Positions 35,783 through 44,745 are shown, counted from the first letter of the stretch. The stretch: 52,226 nucleotides of DNA from Actinoplanes siamensis (GCF_016862395.1 NZ_BOMW01000054.1:1-52226), one strand, 5' to 3'. The notes: generated from the letters alone by a model not told the origin. Translations and numbers: made by a program.

Positions 35783-37225
35783 ATGACGACCATCACCGAT
35801 GCGGGCACCACTCAGCTAGTCGCCGCCGCGGTGCTCGGCATCGCGGTGGTCGTCCTGCTCATCGCCTGGGCCAAGTGGCACCCGTTCCTCGCCCTGATCC
35901 TCGGCACCGCCGCCCTCGGCCTGGTGGCCGGCGCCGACCCCGCGAAGATCGTCACGTCGTTCACCAGCGGACTGGGCAGCACGGTCGGCAGCGTCGGCGT
36001 GCTGATCGCGCTCGGATCGATGATCGGCGCGCTGCTGACCGAGTCGGGCGGGGCGGACGGGATCGTGCAGCGCATCGTCACCGGGGTGTCCGGGACGGCG
36101 CTGCCGTGGGCGATGGCCGGCGTGGCGGCGCTCGTCGGACTGCCGCTGTTCTTCGAGATCGGCGTGGTCCTGCTCGTGCCGATCGTGCTGCTGGTGGCCC
36201 GCCGGACCGACGTGGGGCTGTTGCGGATCGGGATCCCGGCGCTGGCCGGGCTGTCGGTGCTGCACGGTCTGGTGCCGCCGCACCCCGGCCCGCTGGTGGC
36301 CATCGACAGCCTGCACGCGGACCTCGGGCTGACGCTGCTGTTCGGCCTGATCTGTGCGATCCCGACGGTGATCGTGGCGGGTCCGCTGTTCGGCGACTTC
36401 ATCGCGGCGCGCGTGCCTCTGGCCGTACCGGCAAGCGGTCTTGATCGTGGCCGGGCCGGCGGCCCGGACGCGGACGCGGACCGCGCCGCCGGCGGGCGCG
36501 GGAATCCGGCGGACCTGGACGCGGACGGCACGCCGGACCGGGCCGAGGGCCGCCGCCGCAACCCGGGGTTCTGGCCCGCGGTGCTCACCGTCCTGCTGCC
36601 CATCGTGCTGATGCTGGCCCGCGCGGTCGCCGAGCTGACGCTGGCCGAGGGCACCGGCGTCCGGTCCGTCCTGGAGGTTCTCGGCACGCCGGTGGTGGCG
36701 CTGCTCGCCGGTGTCCTGCTGGCGATGTGGTCGCTCGGGTACCGGGCCGGTTTCGACCGCCGCGAGACGTCCGCGGTGGTCGGCGGCTCGCTGCCGCCGA
36801 TCGCCGCCATCCTGCTGATCGTGGCCGCCGGTGGTGGCTTCAAGCAGGTGCTGGTCGACACCGGGGTGGGCAACGTGGTCGCCGACGCGGCCAAGGACGC
36901 CAGCATCAACGCGCTGCTGCTGGGCTTCCTGGTCGCGGTCGGGATCCGGGTGGCGACCGGCTCGGCCACGGTGGCCACCATCACGGCGGCCGGGATCGTC
37001 GCGCCGCTCGCCGGCACCCTGGGCCAGTCCGAGGTGGCCCTGCTGGTGCTGGCGATCGGCGCCGGCTCGCTGTTCTTCTCGCACGTCAACGATGCCGGGT
37101 TCTGGCTGGTCAAGGAGTACTTCGGGATGACCGTGGGGCAGACCATCAAGACCTGGTCGGTGATGGAGACGATCATCTCGGTGGTGGGGTTCGCCTGCGT
37201 GATGCTGCTCAGCCTGGTCGTCTGA
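35783..37225 (+). CDS. GntP-family gluconate permease
   Basis: A 480-residue gluconate:H+ symporter family protein with about 12 hydrophobic segments. Typical stretches are LGSMIGALLTESGGADGIVQRI, GLPLFFEIGVVLLVPIVLLVA, HGLVPPHPGPLVAID and the C-terminal FFSHVNDAGFWLVKEYFG. The central cytosolic loop (about residues 213-262) is longer than usual and Asp/Arg/Gly-rich. The ribosome-binding site of ATG 35783 is weak. No gluconate kinase or GntR is adjacent, so the substrate could be another sugar acid. Confidence 0.92.
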   Translation: MTTITDAGTTQLVAAAVLGIAVVVLLIAWAKWHPFLALILGTAALGLVAGADPAKIVTSFTSGLGSTVGSVGVLIALGSMIGALLTESGGADGIVQRIVTGVSGTALPWAMAGVAALVGLPLFFEIGVVLLVPIVLLVARRTDVGLLRIGIPALAGLSVLHGLVPPHPGPLVAIDSLHADLGLTLLFGLICAIPTVIVAGPLFGDFIAARVPLAVPASGLDRGRAGGPDADADRAAGGRGNPADLDADGTPDRAEGRRRNPGFWPAVLTVLLPIVLMLARAVAELTLAEGTGVRSVLEVLGTPVVALLAGVLLAMWSLGYRAGFDRRETSAVVGGSLPPIAAILLIVAAGGGFKQVLVDTGVGNVVADAAKDASINALLLGFLVAVGIRVATGSATVATITAAGIVAPLAGTLGQSEVALLVLAIGAGSLFFSHVNDAGFWLVKEYFGMTVGQTIKTWSVMETIISVVGFACVMLLSLVV

Positions 37226-37390
37226 GAGGAAAGCACCAGCCGGTCGGCCGGGGTCACGGCGTTGACGACGATGGTTGCGCCGGCGAGCGGTGCGCGGGAC
37301 AGCGCCGCGCGCGGTATCGATCTCACGCGCGCCCGATGAAGACCGGCGGCCTCGGATCGGGCGCGCTCCGGCGGCCCGGTCCGGACGTCT

Positions 37391-37954
37391 TCACCCGCCG
37401 TTCACCGGCTGGTGATCGTCGAAGGTGTCGGTCAGTGACGTCATCCAGGGCTGTCGCGGGACCGGGTCGGGGCCGATCACCCGCATCGCGCCCAGGACGG
37501 TGATCAGCATGCCCATGGCGAAGAAGTCGCGGGCCTCCTCGGCCGTGGCGCCGGTCAGCTCGCGGACGGTGTCGTAGAGGCTGCCGTACGAGGCGCGGAC
37601 CGCGTCGCCGACCGCCGGGTCCTCGCTGGCGGCGAACCCGTGCAGCAGGACGACCAGCAGCTCGCGCTCGGCCAGCAGGTCCTCGTAGGCCCCGCCCAGC
37701 CCGGCCAGCGTGGGCTCGCGCTCGGCGGCGGCCCGCCAGGTGGCCTCGATGCGTTTGCTCGCGAACCGGAGGGTGGCGAGGAACAGCTCCTGCTTCGAGC
37801 CGAAGATCCGGATGACGTACGGCTGTGACACGCCGGACAGCCGGGCCACCTGATCGGTGCTCGTACCGGCGTATCCGCCCTGGGCGAAGGCGGTCAGGGC
37901 GGCTTGGACGATCTGCTCCTGGCGTTCCGATGCGGTGAGGCGGCTCCGAGTCAT
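37391..37954 (-). CDS. TetR-family regulator, divergent from MFS pump
   Basis: A 187-residue TetR repressor with the HTH QEQIVQAALTAFAQGGYAGTSTDQVARLSGVSQPYVIRIFGSKQELFL. The C-terminal domain includes FFAMGMLITVLGAMRV. It is divergent from the MFS gene with a 71-bp spacer that contains two copies of a GTTATCAG-type dyad, so it almost certainly controls both genes. Confidence 0.94.
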   Translation of the reverse strand: MTRSRLTASERQEQIVQAALTAFAQGGYAGTSTDQVARLSGVSQPYVIRIFGSKQELFLATLRFASKRIEATWRAAAEREPTLAGLGGAYEDLLAERELLVVLLHGFAASEDPAVGDAVRASYGSLYDTVRELTGATAEEARDFFAMGMLITVLGAMRVIGPDPVPRQPWMTSLTDTFDDHQPVNGG

Positions 37955-37962
37955 GTTGACAG

Positions 37963-37978
37963 GTTATCAGTTGATGCT
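37963..37978. promoter_or_regulatory. TetR operator O1 (degenerate copy)
   Basis: GTTATCAGTTGATGCT shares the left half GTTATCAG and the GAT of the right half with the perfect site at 37990-38005. The two centres are 27 bp apart. It lies just before the tetR start. Confidence 0.6.
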
Positions 37979-37989
37979 TACCGTCTTTA

Positions 37990-38005
37990 GTTATCAGCCG
38001 ATAAC
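37990..38005. promoter_or_regulatory. TetR operator O2 (perfect palindrome)
   Basis: GTTATCAGCCGATAAC is a perfect 6-4-6 inverted repeat in the tetR/MFS spacer, 20 bp before the MFS GTG. It is the best operator candidate for the divergent TetR protein. Confidence 0.75.
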
Positions 38006-38025
38006 AACTTCTTCAGGGGGAAGTC

Positions 38026-39423
38026 GTGACCAGTCTCGTAGCGGAGAAACCCGCCGTCCGGCGGAGAGCCCGGCCGCTCGCCGCGGTGCTGGCCGCGGTC
38101 GGCATCCCGACCTTCATGGTGTCGCTGGACAACCTGGTGGTCAGCACGGCGCTGCCGGTGATCCGCACCGAGCTGCACGCCTCCATCACCGATCTGCAGT
38201 GGTTCGTCAACGCGTACACGCTGCCCTTCGCGGCGTTCCTGCTCACCGCGGCCGCGCTCGGCGACCGGCTGGGCCGGCGGCGGATGTTCCTGGGCGGCAT
38301 CGTCATCTTCACGATCGCCTCCGCGGCGGCCGCCCTCTGCACCGAGGCCTGGCAGCTCACCGCGTCCCGGGCGGTGCAGGGCCTGGGTGGCGCGGCGATC
38401 ACCCCGCTCGCCCTGACGCTGCTCGCCCGGGCCGTGCCGGACAACCTCCGCAACGCGGCGGTCGGCATCTGGGGTGGCATCACCGGCCTCGGGATCGCGG
38501 TCGGCCCGGTGGTCGGCGGCGCGGTGGTCGACGGCCTGCACTGGTCCTGGATCTTCTGGTTGAACGTGCCGGTCGGGGTGGTCGCGGTGGTCCTGGCCAC
38601 GACGGTGCTCGACGAGTCCCGTGGCGACGGGCGCCGGCTCGACCCGATCGGCCTGGTGCTCTCGGCCGGCGGCATGCTCCTGCTGATCTGGGGTGTGGTG
38701 GACGGCCCGGACCGCGGCTGGACCTCCGGCCGGGTGCCGGTCATGCTCGGCGCCGCGGTCGTGATGCTCGCCGGGTTCGTGTTCTGGCAGGCCCGCAACC
38801 GGGCGCCGATGCTGCCGCTCCGATTGTTCCGCAGCCGCGGGTTCAGCCTGGTCAACATCGTGACGCTGACGTTCTCCGCGGGCGCGTTCGGGTCGGTGTT
38901 CCTGCTCGCCCAGTTCTTCCAGGTGGTGCAAGGGCTGAGTCCGCTGCAGTCCGGGCTGCGCACGCTCCCGTGGACCGCGGCGCCGATGATCGTCGCGCCG
39001 CTGGCCGGCGTCTTCGCAGCCCGGATCGGGCAGCGCACGCTGATCGTCGCCGGTCAGGTGTTCCTGGCGGCCGGGCTGCTGTGGGTGGCGCTCGGGCTCT
39101 CGGTGACCGCGCCGTACTCCTCGCTGGTCGGCGCGTTCGTCCTGGCCGGGATCGGGATGGGGCTGACCTTCGCCCCGGTCAGCACGATGGTGCTGGCCAG
39201 TGTGGACGTCCACAGTCAGGGGGTGGCGGCGGGGGCCAACAACACGATCCGGGAGTTCGGGGTGGCGGCCGGGGTGGCCGCGCTCTCCTCGATCTTCAGC
39301 TCGCTGGGCGGCTTCACCAGCTTCGACTCGTTCCTCGACGGCACCCGGCCGGCGGTGCTGACCGGCTCCGCGGTGATCGCGGTGGGCGCGGCCGTCGCCC
39401 TCCGGCTGCCGCGCCGCGCCTGA
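38026..39423 (+). CDS. MFS drug-efflux transporter, DHA2 (EmrB/QacA) type
   Basis: A 465-residue, 14-helix multidrug antiporter. Diagnostic stretches are SLDNLVVSTALPVIRTELHAS in helix 1, ALGDRLGRRRMFLGG in loop 2-3 and GLGIAVGPVVGGAVV (motif C) in helix 5. AGGGGGA precedes GTG 38026. It is regulated by the divergent TetR through the two operators in the spacer (inference). The ligand and exported compound are unknown. Confidence 0.94.
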   Translation: MTSLVAEKPAVRRRARPLAAVLAAVGIPTFMVSLDNLVVSTALPVIRTELHASITDLQWFVNAYTLPFAAFLLTAAALGDRLGRRRMFLGGIVIFTIASAAAALCTEAWQLTASRAVQGLGGAAITPLALTLLARAVPDNLRNAAVGIWGGITGLGIAVGPVVGGAVVDGLHWSWIFWLNVPVGVVAVVLATTVLDESRGDGRRLDPIGLVLSAGGMLLLIWGVVDGPDRGWTSGRVPVMLGAAVVMLAGFVFWQARNRAPMLPLRLFRSRGFSLVNIVTLTFSAGAFGSVFLLAQFFQVVQGLSPLQSGLRTLPWTAAPMIVAPLAGVFAARIGQRTLIVAGQVFLAAGLLWVALGLSVTAPYSSLVGAFVLAGIGMGLTFAPVSTMVLASVDVHSQGVAAGANNTIREFGVAAGVAALSSIFSSLGGFTSFDSFLDGTRPAVLTGSAVIAVGAAVALRLPRRA

Positions 39424-39615
39424 CGGCGGCCGTTGGTCATTCCGAAACAATCGGGCGTGAACTGTTGCACTCGCGCAACCCGAATGCAACGATGTCCATC
39501 AATTCGAGCACCCTGGTCGCCGCGGGGCCGCCGGCTACGTCCGGCCGGTCGGACCCCACCCCGCGGCGGTCCACAGCCCGGAGAGCACCGCCCGCCGGCC
39601 CCAGGCGGAGCGAAG

Positions 39616-39651
39616 ACAGCGTGTGCCGGACCTCCGACCGGCACACGCTGT
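39616..39651. terminator. Hairpin, probable terminator
   Basis: ACAGCGTGTGCCGG (39616-39629) and its exact complement (39638-39651) with an 8-nt loop. No U-tract. It lies about 190 bp after the MFS stop, between convergent genes. Confidence 0.5.
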
Positions 39652-39800
39652 GCGTTCCACCCATCCCGCGCGGGCCGGATCAGCCGGGGCTTCGGTGTCG
39701 CCGGGGCGCACTTGGCAGGGTGCCGGGCCGGCTCACCACGTACGCCCGGATCTGCGAAGCCGGCGCCGGGACCAGCGTGAGTGGACGGCCGGGGCCGGTC

Positions 39801-39826
39801 CCGGCGGACATCGCGATGTCCGCCGG
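39801..39826. terminator. 26-bp perfect palindrome, probable bidirectional terminator
   Basis: CCGGCGGACATCG followed directly by its reverse complement. It sits 27 bp after the stop of the DUF4241 gene on the minus strand. Confidence 0.55.
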
Positions 39827-39853
39827 GCCGATGCCGAGGCGGGCGCCCCACGG

Positions 39854-40483
39854 TCAGGGGACGACCAGGAAGTCGGTGACGAAGCAGGCCACCTCGCCCG
39901 ACCCGGTGCGGCCCAGATACGTCGGGTAGTAGCCGTCGCCCCAGCCCGACTCCACCATGATCAGGTTGGCGCCGGAGTCCTCGTCCACGACCTCGTCGAC
40001 ATGGCCCGGGACCGGCGCCTCCGGGAACTCGTCGGGGTCGAACGCCTCCTCGAAGTCGTCGGAGTCCCAGCCGGCCAGGATCCGCGACACGCTCAGGTCG
40101 GCGAACGCGCCGGTGCCGGTGTCCACGCCGTACCCGAAGAACTCGCCCTCCTCGAGCTGATCGGGCTCGTCGCTGTCGATCAGGGCGAGCTCCCACGACA
40201 CGACCGGCTCGTCGCGCACCACCAGCTGCAGCGCGGCCACCCGGCGCTGCCACTCCCGGTCCTCCTTCTCCAGCACCGCGACCCAGGCGGTGACCTGGTA
40301 GGCCCCGGGCGCCAGGCGCACCGAGAACGGCTCCTCCTCCTCGTCGGTGACCCCCGGGTCGAACGCGGCGAGCTGCCCGGTGGGCAACGTGAGAGCACCC
40401 AGCGGGTGCGGCTCGACGACGTAGGTCACATCGTCCTGGACGTGACGGGAACCGGCCTGGAGCAGGCGGTCGAGATCAGGCAT
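39854..40483 (-). CDS. DUF4241 domain protein
   Basis: A 209-residue acidic cytosolic protein. The C-terminal pattern (SGWGDGYYPTYLGRTGSGEVACFVTDFL) and the middle FFGYGVDTGTGAFADLS match the DUF4241 family as I know it. Its function is unknown; it is sometimes found near toxin-immunity loci. ATG 40483 is chosen; a frame extending back through the neighbouring propeller gene is a shadow. The gene starts 29 bp after the stop of the propeller gene. Confidence 0.75.
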   Translation of the reverse strand: MPDLDRLLQAGSRHVQDDVTYVVEPHPLGALTLPTGQLAAFDPGVTDEEEEPFSVRLAPGAYQVTAWVAVLEKEDREWQRRVAALQLVVRDEPVVSWELALIDSDEPDQLEEGEFFGYGVDTGTGAFADLSVSRILAGWDSDDFEEAFDPDEFPEAPVPGHVDEVVDEDSGANLIMVESGWGDGYYPTYLGRTGSGEVACFVTDFLVVP

Positions 40484-40512
40484 GCGGGCAAGGTACCGGA
40501 CCGGTACGACAA

Positions 40513-42309
40513 CTAACCGATGTGCACCCACACGTCGTCGAGGGACCCGTGGAACTGGTCGTTGTGCGCGCCCGCGCCTCTGCCGCCGACGGTCAGCGGC
40601 GCCGCGGTGTCGACGCCGAGCGTGACCGGCACCGGCACGCTGGCCCGCGGCACGCCGTCGACCAGGATGGACAGTCTGGGCCCGCTGCGCCGGCACTCCA
40701 CGCTGTGCCAGTCGCCGTCGGACACCGGGACCCGGCTGCGGGCCAGGCGGACCGTGCCGTCGCCGAAGCCGCAGCTGGGCCTGCCGGAGATGCCGTCCAC
40801 CCGCAGCGTGTACTGGCCGCCGCCGGTCGAGTAGCCCTTCTGCAGGATGTTCTCGCCGCTGGACGTCCGGGCCGGGGGGAGCAGCACGGCCGCGCCGTAC
40901 CGGATCGGCCCGGTCCCCGGGTTGAGATCTTTCTCCGGCTCGCTCCGCAGCACCAGGCGCGGGCAGGAGGCGCCGGTGCACCTGGCCGGGAAGCGCAGCG
41001 CCTGTCCGGGGCCGTGCGGTACCAGCACCGGGGCGCCGCCGTTGCGGGTCACGGCCCGCAGCAGGTGGCCGAGCCCCGAGCCGTCGTCGAAGGTGCCGTC
41101 CGCCATCGTCGAGTCGAAGTTGTACGACGCCACGAACCGCGGCCCGGCCGGCGCGTCCTCGGTCGGCTCGACCGCCGCGCCGAACTCCGCGTAGCGCTTC
41201 CGTGGCAGCCCGCCGACCTGGGTGAAGTCGCCCACCGCGCTGATCGCGCTGAGTTCCGGGTTGGCCGCCAGCGAGCGCGTCCCGGCGACGCCGTTGGCCT
41301 GCGGCGCCCACTCCAGCAGGTTGCCCTGCGGGTCGACGGCCGCCAGCTTGCCGCGGGTCACCGAGCCGTCCGTGCAGACGCCCTTGGCGCCGTTGTTCGT
41401 GGTGATGCACGCCTTGTCGAAGTGACCGCCGACGTAGACCGTGCCGCCCAGCACGGTGATCGCCTGCGCGTCGCCGTCGAAGACGCGGGTCCAGCGGGTC
41501 GCGCCGTCCCAGGTGTACGACACCGCCCGGCCGCCCTGCCCGCCGAGCGCCGCGTACAGCCCGTCGGCGGCCGCGGCCAGCGCGAACACCTGCGAGACCG
41601 GCTTCGGCAGGAACGTCTGGTCGAGGGCCCCGCTGACCGGGTCCACAGCGGTCAGTCGCAGGGAGGAGCGGACATCGTTCGTACGATGGAAGCTCCCGCC
41701 CAGGTAGACGCGGTCGTTCCCGGTGGCCAGGGCGTGGACCGTGTCGTCGGTGGTCGGCGCCCACGCGTCGAGCGCCCCGGTCGCCGTGTCGAACGCGGCC
41801 AGATTCCCGCGTGGCACCCCGTCCACCGCGGTGATCCGTCCGCCGACGTAGAGGCGGCCGTGGTCGGCGGCGAGCGCGTTGGGCTGACCCGCGACGGTGT
41901 GCCGCAGCGCGGTGAGGGCACCGTCGCCGGCCCCGATCCCGGCGATCGCGTCCCGTACCTCGCCGTCGACGTGGTCGAAGTCGCCGGCCACGTAGACCGT
42001 GTCGCCGTCCACCGCGAGCGCCCGGACGTTGCCGTCGGCGCTCGGCTTCCAGTCCAGCAGGGCGCCGGTGCGCGAGTCGAAGGCGGCCAGCCGGGTGCGT
42101 TCCACGTTGCGGCCGTCCACGATGGCGCGGGTGAAGTTGCCGCCGACGAAGACGGTGCTGCCGCGGTAGGCCACCGCGTAGACCGAGCCGTTGAAGGAGG
42201 GCGACGTCGCGGGGCTGGGCGAGACGGTCTCGGCGTGGGCCGCGCCACCGGCCGTCACGAGGCTGATCACTATAATCGCAATAAGCGCCTTTTTCAGGAG
42301 ATTGGCCAC
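40513..42309 (-). CDS. Secreted beta-propeller protein with C-terminal LamG-like domain
   Basis: A 598-residue exported protein. From GTG 42309 it starts VANLLKKALIAIIVISLV, a signal peptide ending AAHA. About seven propeller-like repeats follow (roughly 40-370) built on (T)VYVGG-F and LAAFD-TGAL elements, for example VFVGGNFT, VYVAGDFD, LYVGGRIT, VYLGGSFH and VYVGGHFD. The C-terminal 190 residues form a concanavalin-A/LamG-like domain (VASYNFDSTMADGTFDDGSG to GSLDDVWVHIG). It is probably a cell-surface or extracellular binding protein. No Shine-Dalgarno; minus-strand TAACTA (42315-42320) ends 5 nt before the GTG, so a leaderless mRNA is possible. Confidence 0.85.
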   Translation of the reverse strand: MANLLKKALIAIIVISLVTAGGAAHAETVSPSPATSPSFNGSVYAVAYRGSTVFVGGNFTRAIVDGRNVERTRLAAFDSRTGALLDWKPSADGNVRALAVDGDTVYVAGDFDHVDGEVRDAIAGIGAGDGALTALRHTVAGQPNALAADHGRLYVGGRITAVDGVPRGNLAAFDTATGALDAWAPTTDDTVHALATGNDRVYLGGSFHRTNDVRSSLRLTAVDPVSGALDQTFLPKPVSQVFALAAAADGLYAALGGQGGRAVSYTWDGATRWTRVFDGDAQAITVLGGTVYVGGHFDKACITTNNGAKGVCTDGSVTRGKLAAVDPQGNLLEWAPQANGVAGTRSLAANPELSAISAVGDFTQVGGLPRKRYAEFGAAVEPTEDAPAGPRFVASYNFDSTMADGTFDDGSGLGHLLRAVTRNGGAPVLVPHGPGQALRFPARCTGASCPRLVLRSEPEKDLNPGTGPIRYGAAVLLPPARTSSGENILQKGYSTGGGQYTLRVDGISGRPSCGFGDGTVRLARSRVPVSDGDWHSVECRRSGPRLSILVDGVPRASVPVPVTLGVDTAAPLTVGGRGAGAHNDQFHGSLDDVWVHIG

Positions 42310-42388
42310 ACTGGTAGTTAACTTCGTCGGCTCGATAAAGGTGGCGGGGGAAACTATGCTGCGTACCGGATCGAGAGAGGGGAATGCC

Positions 42389-42829
42389 GTGCCGCTGCGC
42401 CGCCGTCGCACCGCCATGACCGTCGCCCTGCTCACCACCGCGGCCCTCGCCGCGGGCTGCGAGATCAAGGTGAACCCTGAGTCGATGCCCGCGCCGTTCA
42501 GCGTCGCGCCGGTGCCGTCCGCCTCGGCCGGCCAGCCGATGTACGTCTGCACCGCGGTCTACAAGATCCTCACCGACGGCGCGGTCAAGGCCGCGGCCTA
42601 CGCGACCGGCTCGGGCGACGCCGTCCGGACCGGCCTGCAGAAGACGTTCGGCGAGATGGCCGCCGACGTCACCGCGGCCGGCGCGAAGAGCGAGGACACC
42701 GCCCAGCGGGCCGCCGTCGACGAAGTGGCCGCCGCGCTCACCGAGGCCAGCACGTCAGCCGACCCGAAAGCGTTCCTCAACGGAGAATTCACCACTATCG
42801 GACAGAAGATCGACGGCACCTGCCCGTAG
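42389..42829 (+). CDS. Small lipoprotein, unknown
   Basis: A 146-residue lipoprotein. From GTG 42389 it reads MPLRRRRTAMTVALLTTAALAAGC, an ideal lipoprotein signal with the lipobox Cys, and GAGAGGGG lies 6 nt upstream of the GTG. ATG 42356 is in frame but gives an over-long n-region. The mature part is Ala/Thr-rich and helical with two more cysteines (YVCTAVYK and the final GTCP), possibly disulfide-bonded. It is divergent from the propeller gene and 9 bp before the oxidoreductase gene. Family unknown. Confidence 0.75.
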   Translation: MPLRRRRTAMTVALLTTAALAAGCEIKVNPESMPAPFSVAPVPSASAGQPMYVCTAVYKILTDGAVKAAAYATGSGDAVRTGLQKTFGEMAADVTAAGAKSEDTAQRAAVDEVAAALTEASTSADPKAFLNGEFTTIGQKIDGTCP

Positions 42830-42838
42830 GGTGGGCGC

Positions 42839-43615
42839 ATGACCGACAGGCCGGTACGCATCGGGCTGCAGCTGCAGCCACAGCACATGGACTACGCCAC
42901 CATCCGGCGCACCGCCGCCGAGGCCGAGGAGGCCGGCGCCGACGTGCTGTTCAACTGGGACCACTTCTATCCGCTCTACGGCGAGCCCGACGGCTTGCAC
43001 TTCGAGTGCTGGACCATGCTCGCCGCCTGGGCCGAGTCCACCTCCAGGGTGGAGATCGGCGCGTTGGTGACCTGCAACAGCTACCGCAACCCGGAGCTGC
43101 TCGCTGATATGGCCCGCACCGTCGACCACATCAGCGAGGGCCGGCTCATCCTGGGCATCGGGTCCGGCTGGTTCGAGCGCGACTACACCGAGTACGGCTA
43201 CGAGTTCGGCACCGCCGGCGGCCGGCTCGACGACCTCGCCGGCGCCCTGCCCCGGATCGAGGCGCGGTTCGGCAAGCTGAACCCGCCGCCCACCCGCAAG
43301 ATCCCGGTGCTGATCGGCGGTGGCGGGGAGAAGAAGACGCTGCGCCTGGTCGCCAGGCACGCGGACATCTGGCACTCGTTCGCCGACGCCGAGACCCTGG
43401 AGCACAAGCTGGGCGTGCTGCGGGGGCACTGCGAGGCGATCGGCCGGGACCCGTCCGAGATCGAGGTCTCGGTGGCCGGCGACGCCAAGTCCCGGGAGCG
43501 GACCCACGAACTGGGCGCGCGGCTGTTCACCATCGGGGTGGGCGGTCCCAAGCCGGACCTCGGCGAGCTGCGCGACGCGCTCGCCTGGCGCGACGAGATC
43601 AACGGCAGGAGCTAG
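42839..43615 (+). CDS. LLM-class F420-dependent oxidoreductase
   Basis: A 258-residue luciferase-like TIM-barrel enzyme of the short F420-dependent type. Typical elements are GADVLFNWDHFYPLYGEPDG, RVEIGALVTCNSYRNPELLA, DHISEGRLILGIGSGWFERDY and KIPVLIGGGGEKKTLRLVARHAD. It should use reduced F420 for hydride transfer to an unknown substrate. It starts 9 bp after the lipoprotein stop and may be cotranscribed. Confidence 0.9.
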   Translation: MTDRPVRIGLQLQPQHMDYATIRRTAAEAEEAGADVLFNWDHFYPLYGEPDGLHFECWTMLAAWAESTSRVEIGALVTCNSYRNPELLADMARTVDHISEGRLILGIGSGWFERDYTEYGYEFGTAGGRLDDLAGALPRIEARFGKLNPPPTRKIPVLIGGGGEKKTLRLVARHADIWHSFADAETLEHKLGVLRGHCEAIGRDPSEIEVSVAGDAKSRERTHELGARLFTIGVGGPKPDLGELRDALAWRDEINGRS

Positions 43616-43878
43616 GGTCGCCGGACCCTGGAGCCCCGGCGGCGCCAGGGTCCCGCCGGCTGGTCCGTCACCGCGACCACGGCCAGGAAGAGCTGGCTCC
43701 GGAAGCTGCTCACCCCGTTGTGCAGGCGGCGACCTCGCGGATCATCTCCTGAGCCGTCCGGCGCGGGCAGAGAGAGCGCGGCAGGGCCAGAAGGATCGGC
43801 CGCGCGTCCCTGGTGGACTCCGGAACGCCCACCCCTCGACCTGGCGCAGCAGCGGCCGGTCCAGCGATCGCACGTGAA
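43616..43878. other. Intergenic region, no gene seen
   Basis: 263 bp between convergent genes. The frames are proline/arginine-rich noise. I see no strong hairpin, repeat or RNA gene. Confidence 0.5.
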
Positions 43879-44745
43879 TCAGATGTTGTGCTGGAGATAG
43901 GCGGGCTCGCGCCAGCCCAGCATCGCCTCGGTCATCCGGATCGCGTCGTGCGCGGCCCGGACGTCGTGGACCCGCATGATGCGCGCACCGCGCAGGAGAC
44001 TGAAAACGACAGTCGCCAGCGTGCCGGCCAGACGCTCCTGCTGAGGGCGGCCGAGGGTCTCGCCGATGAAGTCCTTGTTGCTCAGAGCGGCCAGCATCGG
44101 GTAGCCGAGGGCGGCGATCTCGTCCAGGCGGCGGGTCAGCTCCAGCGAGTGCAGGGTGTTCTTGTTCAGGTCGTGACCGGGATCGATGATGATCTGATCC
44201 GGGCGTACGCCGCGGGAGAACGCCACCTCCACCCTCTCCCGCAGGAAGGCGGCGACCTCGGCGGTCACGTCCTCGTACCGGGGGCTCGGGTAGGGCGTGC
44301 GCGGGGCGGCCAGGCTGTGACAGATCACCAGTTGGGCGTCGGTGCCGGCGACCGCGTCGGCCATCGCGGGATCGCGCAGGCCGGAGGTGTCGTTGACGAC
44401 GGCGGCGCCGTGCCGGATGACCTCGGCGGCGACCTCCGGCCGGAACGTGTCGACCGAGACGACGGCCAGGTCCCGGGCGGCCTCCACGACCGGCAGCACC
44501 CGGTCCAACTCCTCGGCCGCGGAGACCTCGGGGCCGGGCGCGAACGGCACGCCACCGATGTCGATCCAGTCGGCGCCGTCGGCCGCCGCCCGCCGGACCG
44601 CCTCGGTGGCCTTCTCCAGCGCGAACGTGCGGCCTTTGTCGTGGAACGAGTCCGGAGTCCGGTTCACGATCGCCATCACGACGGCCCGGCGGGAGAAATC
44701 GAAGGTCCGGCCGCCGATCACCCGGGCACCGCTGATGTCGCTCAC
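43879..44745 (-). CDS. folP2: Dihydropteroate synthase paralogue, FolP2 type
   Basis: A 288-residue DHPS-fold TIM barrel. The family motifs are present in altered form: AIVNRTPDSFHDKG for the usual NVTPDSFSDGG, VVNDTSGLRDP, IIIDPGHDLNKNT for DPGIGFGKT, and SNKDFIG for SRKSFIG (Lys kept, Arg lost). This is the pattern of the mycobacterial FolP2 (Rv1207) type, reported to lack DHPS activity, so a role other than folate synthesis is likely. GTG 44745 starts VSDISGARVIGG; a longer in-frame extension is rejected. No folE, folB or folK is adjacent. Confidence 0.88.
   Translation of the reverse strand: MSDISGARVIGGRTFDFSRRAVVMAIVNRTPDSFHDKGRTFALEKATEAVRRAAADGADWIDIGGVPFAPGPEVSAAEELDRVLPVVEAARDLAVVSVDTFRPEVAAEVIRHGAAVVNDTSGLRDPAMADAVAGTDAQLVICHSLAAPRTPYPSPRYEDVTAEVAAFLRERVEVAFSRGVRPDQIIIDPGHDLNKNTLHSLELTRRLDEIAALGYPMLAALSNKDFIGETLGRPQQERLAGTLATVVFSLLRGARIMRVHDVRAAHDAIRMTEAMLGWREPAYLQHNI

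Larger units (their letters stand above)
39424..39853. other. Intergenic region between convergent genes, rich in dyads
   Basis: About 430 bp without a credible gene. It contains GTTGC/GCAAC at 39464-39479 with a further TGCAAC at 39484-39489, a 14-bp perfect stem at 39616-39651 and a 26-bp perfect palindrome at 39801-39826. The open frames crossing it have Arg/Pro/Gly-rich noise composition. Confidence 0.65.

Noticed and set aside
40484..41764. Long upstream extension of the DUF4241 gene
   Set aside because: Antiparallel-frame noise inside the propeller gene; ATG 40483 begins the folded sequence.
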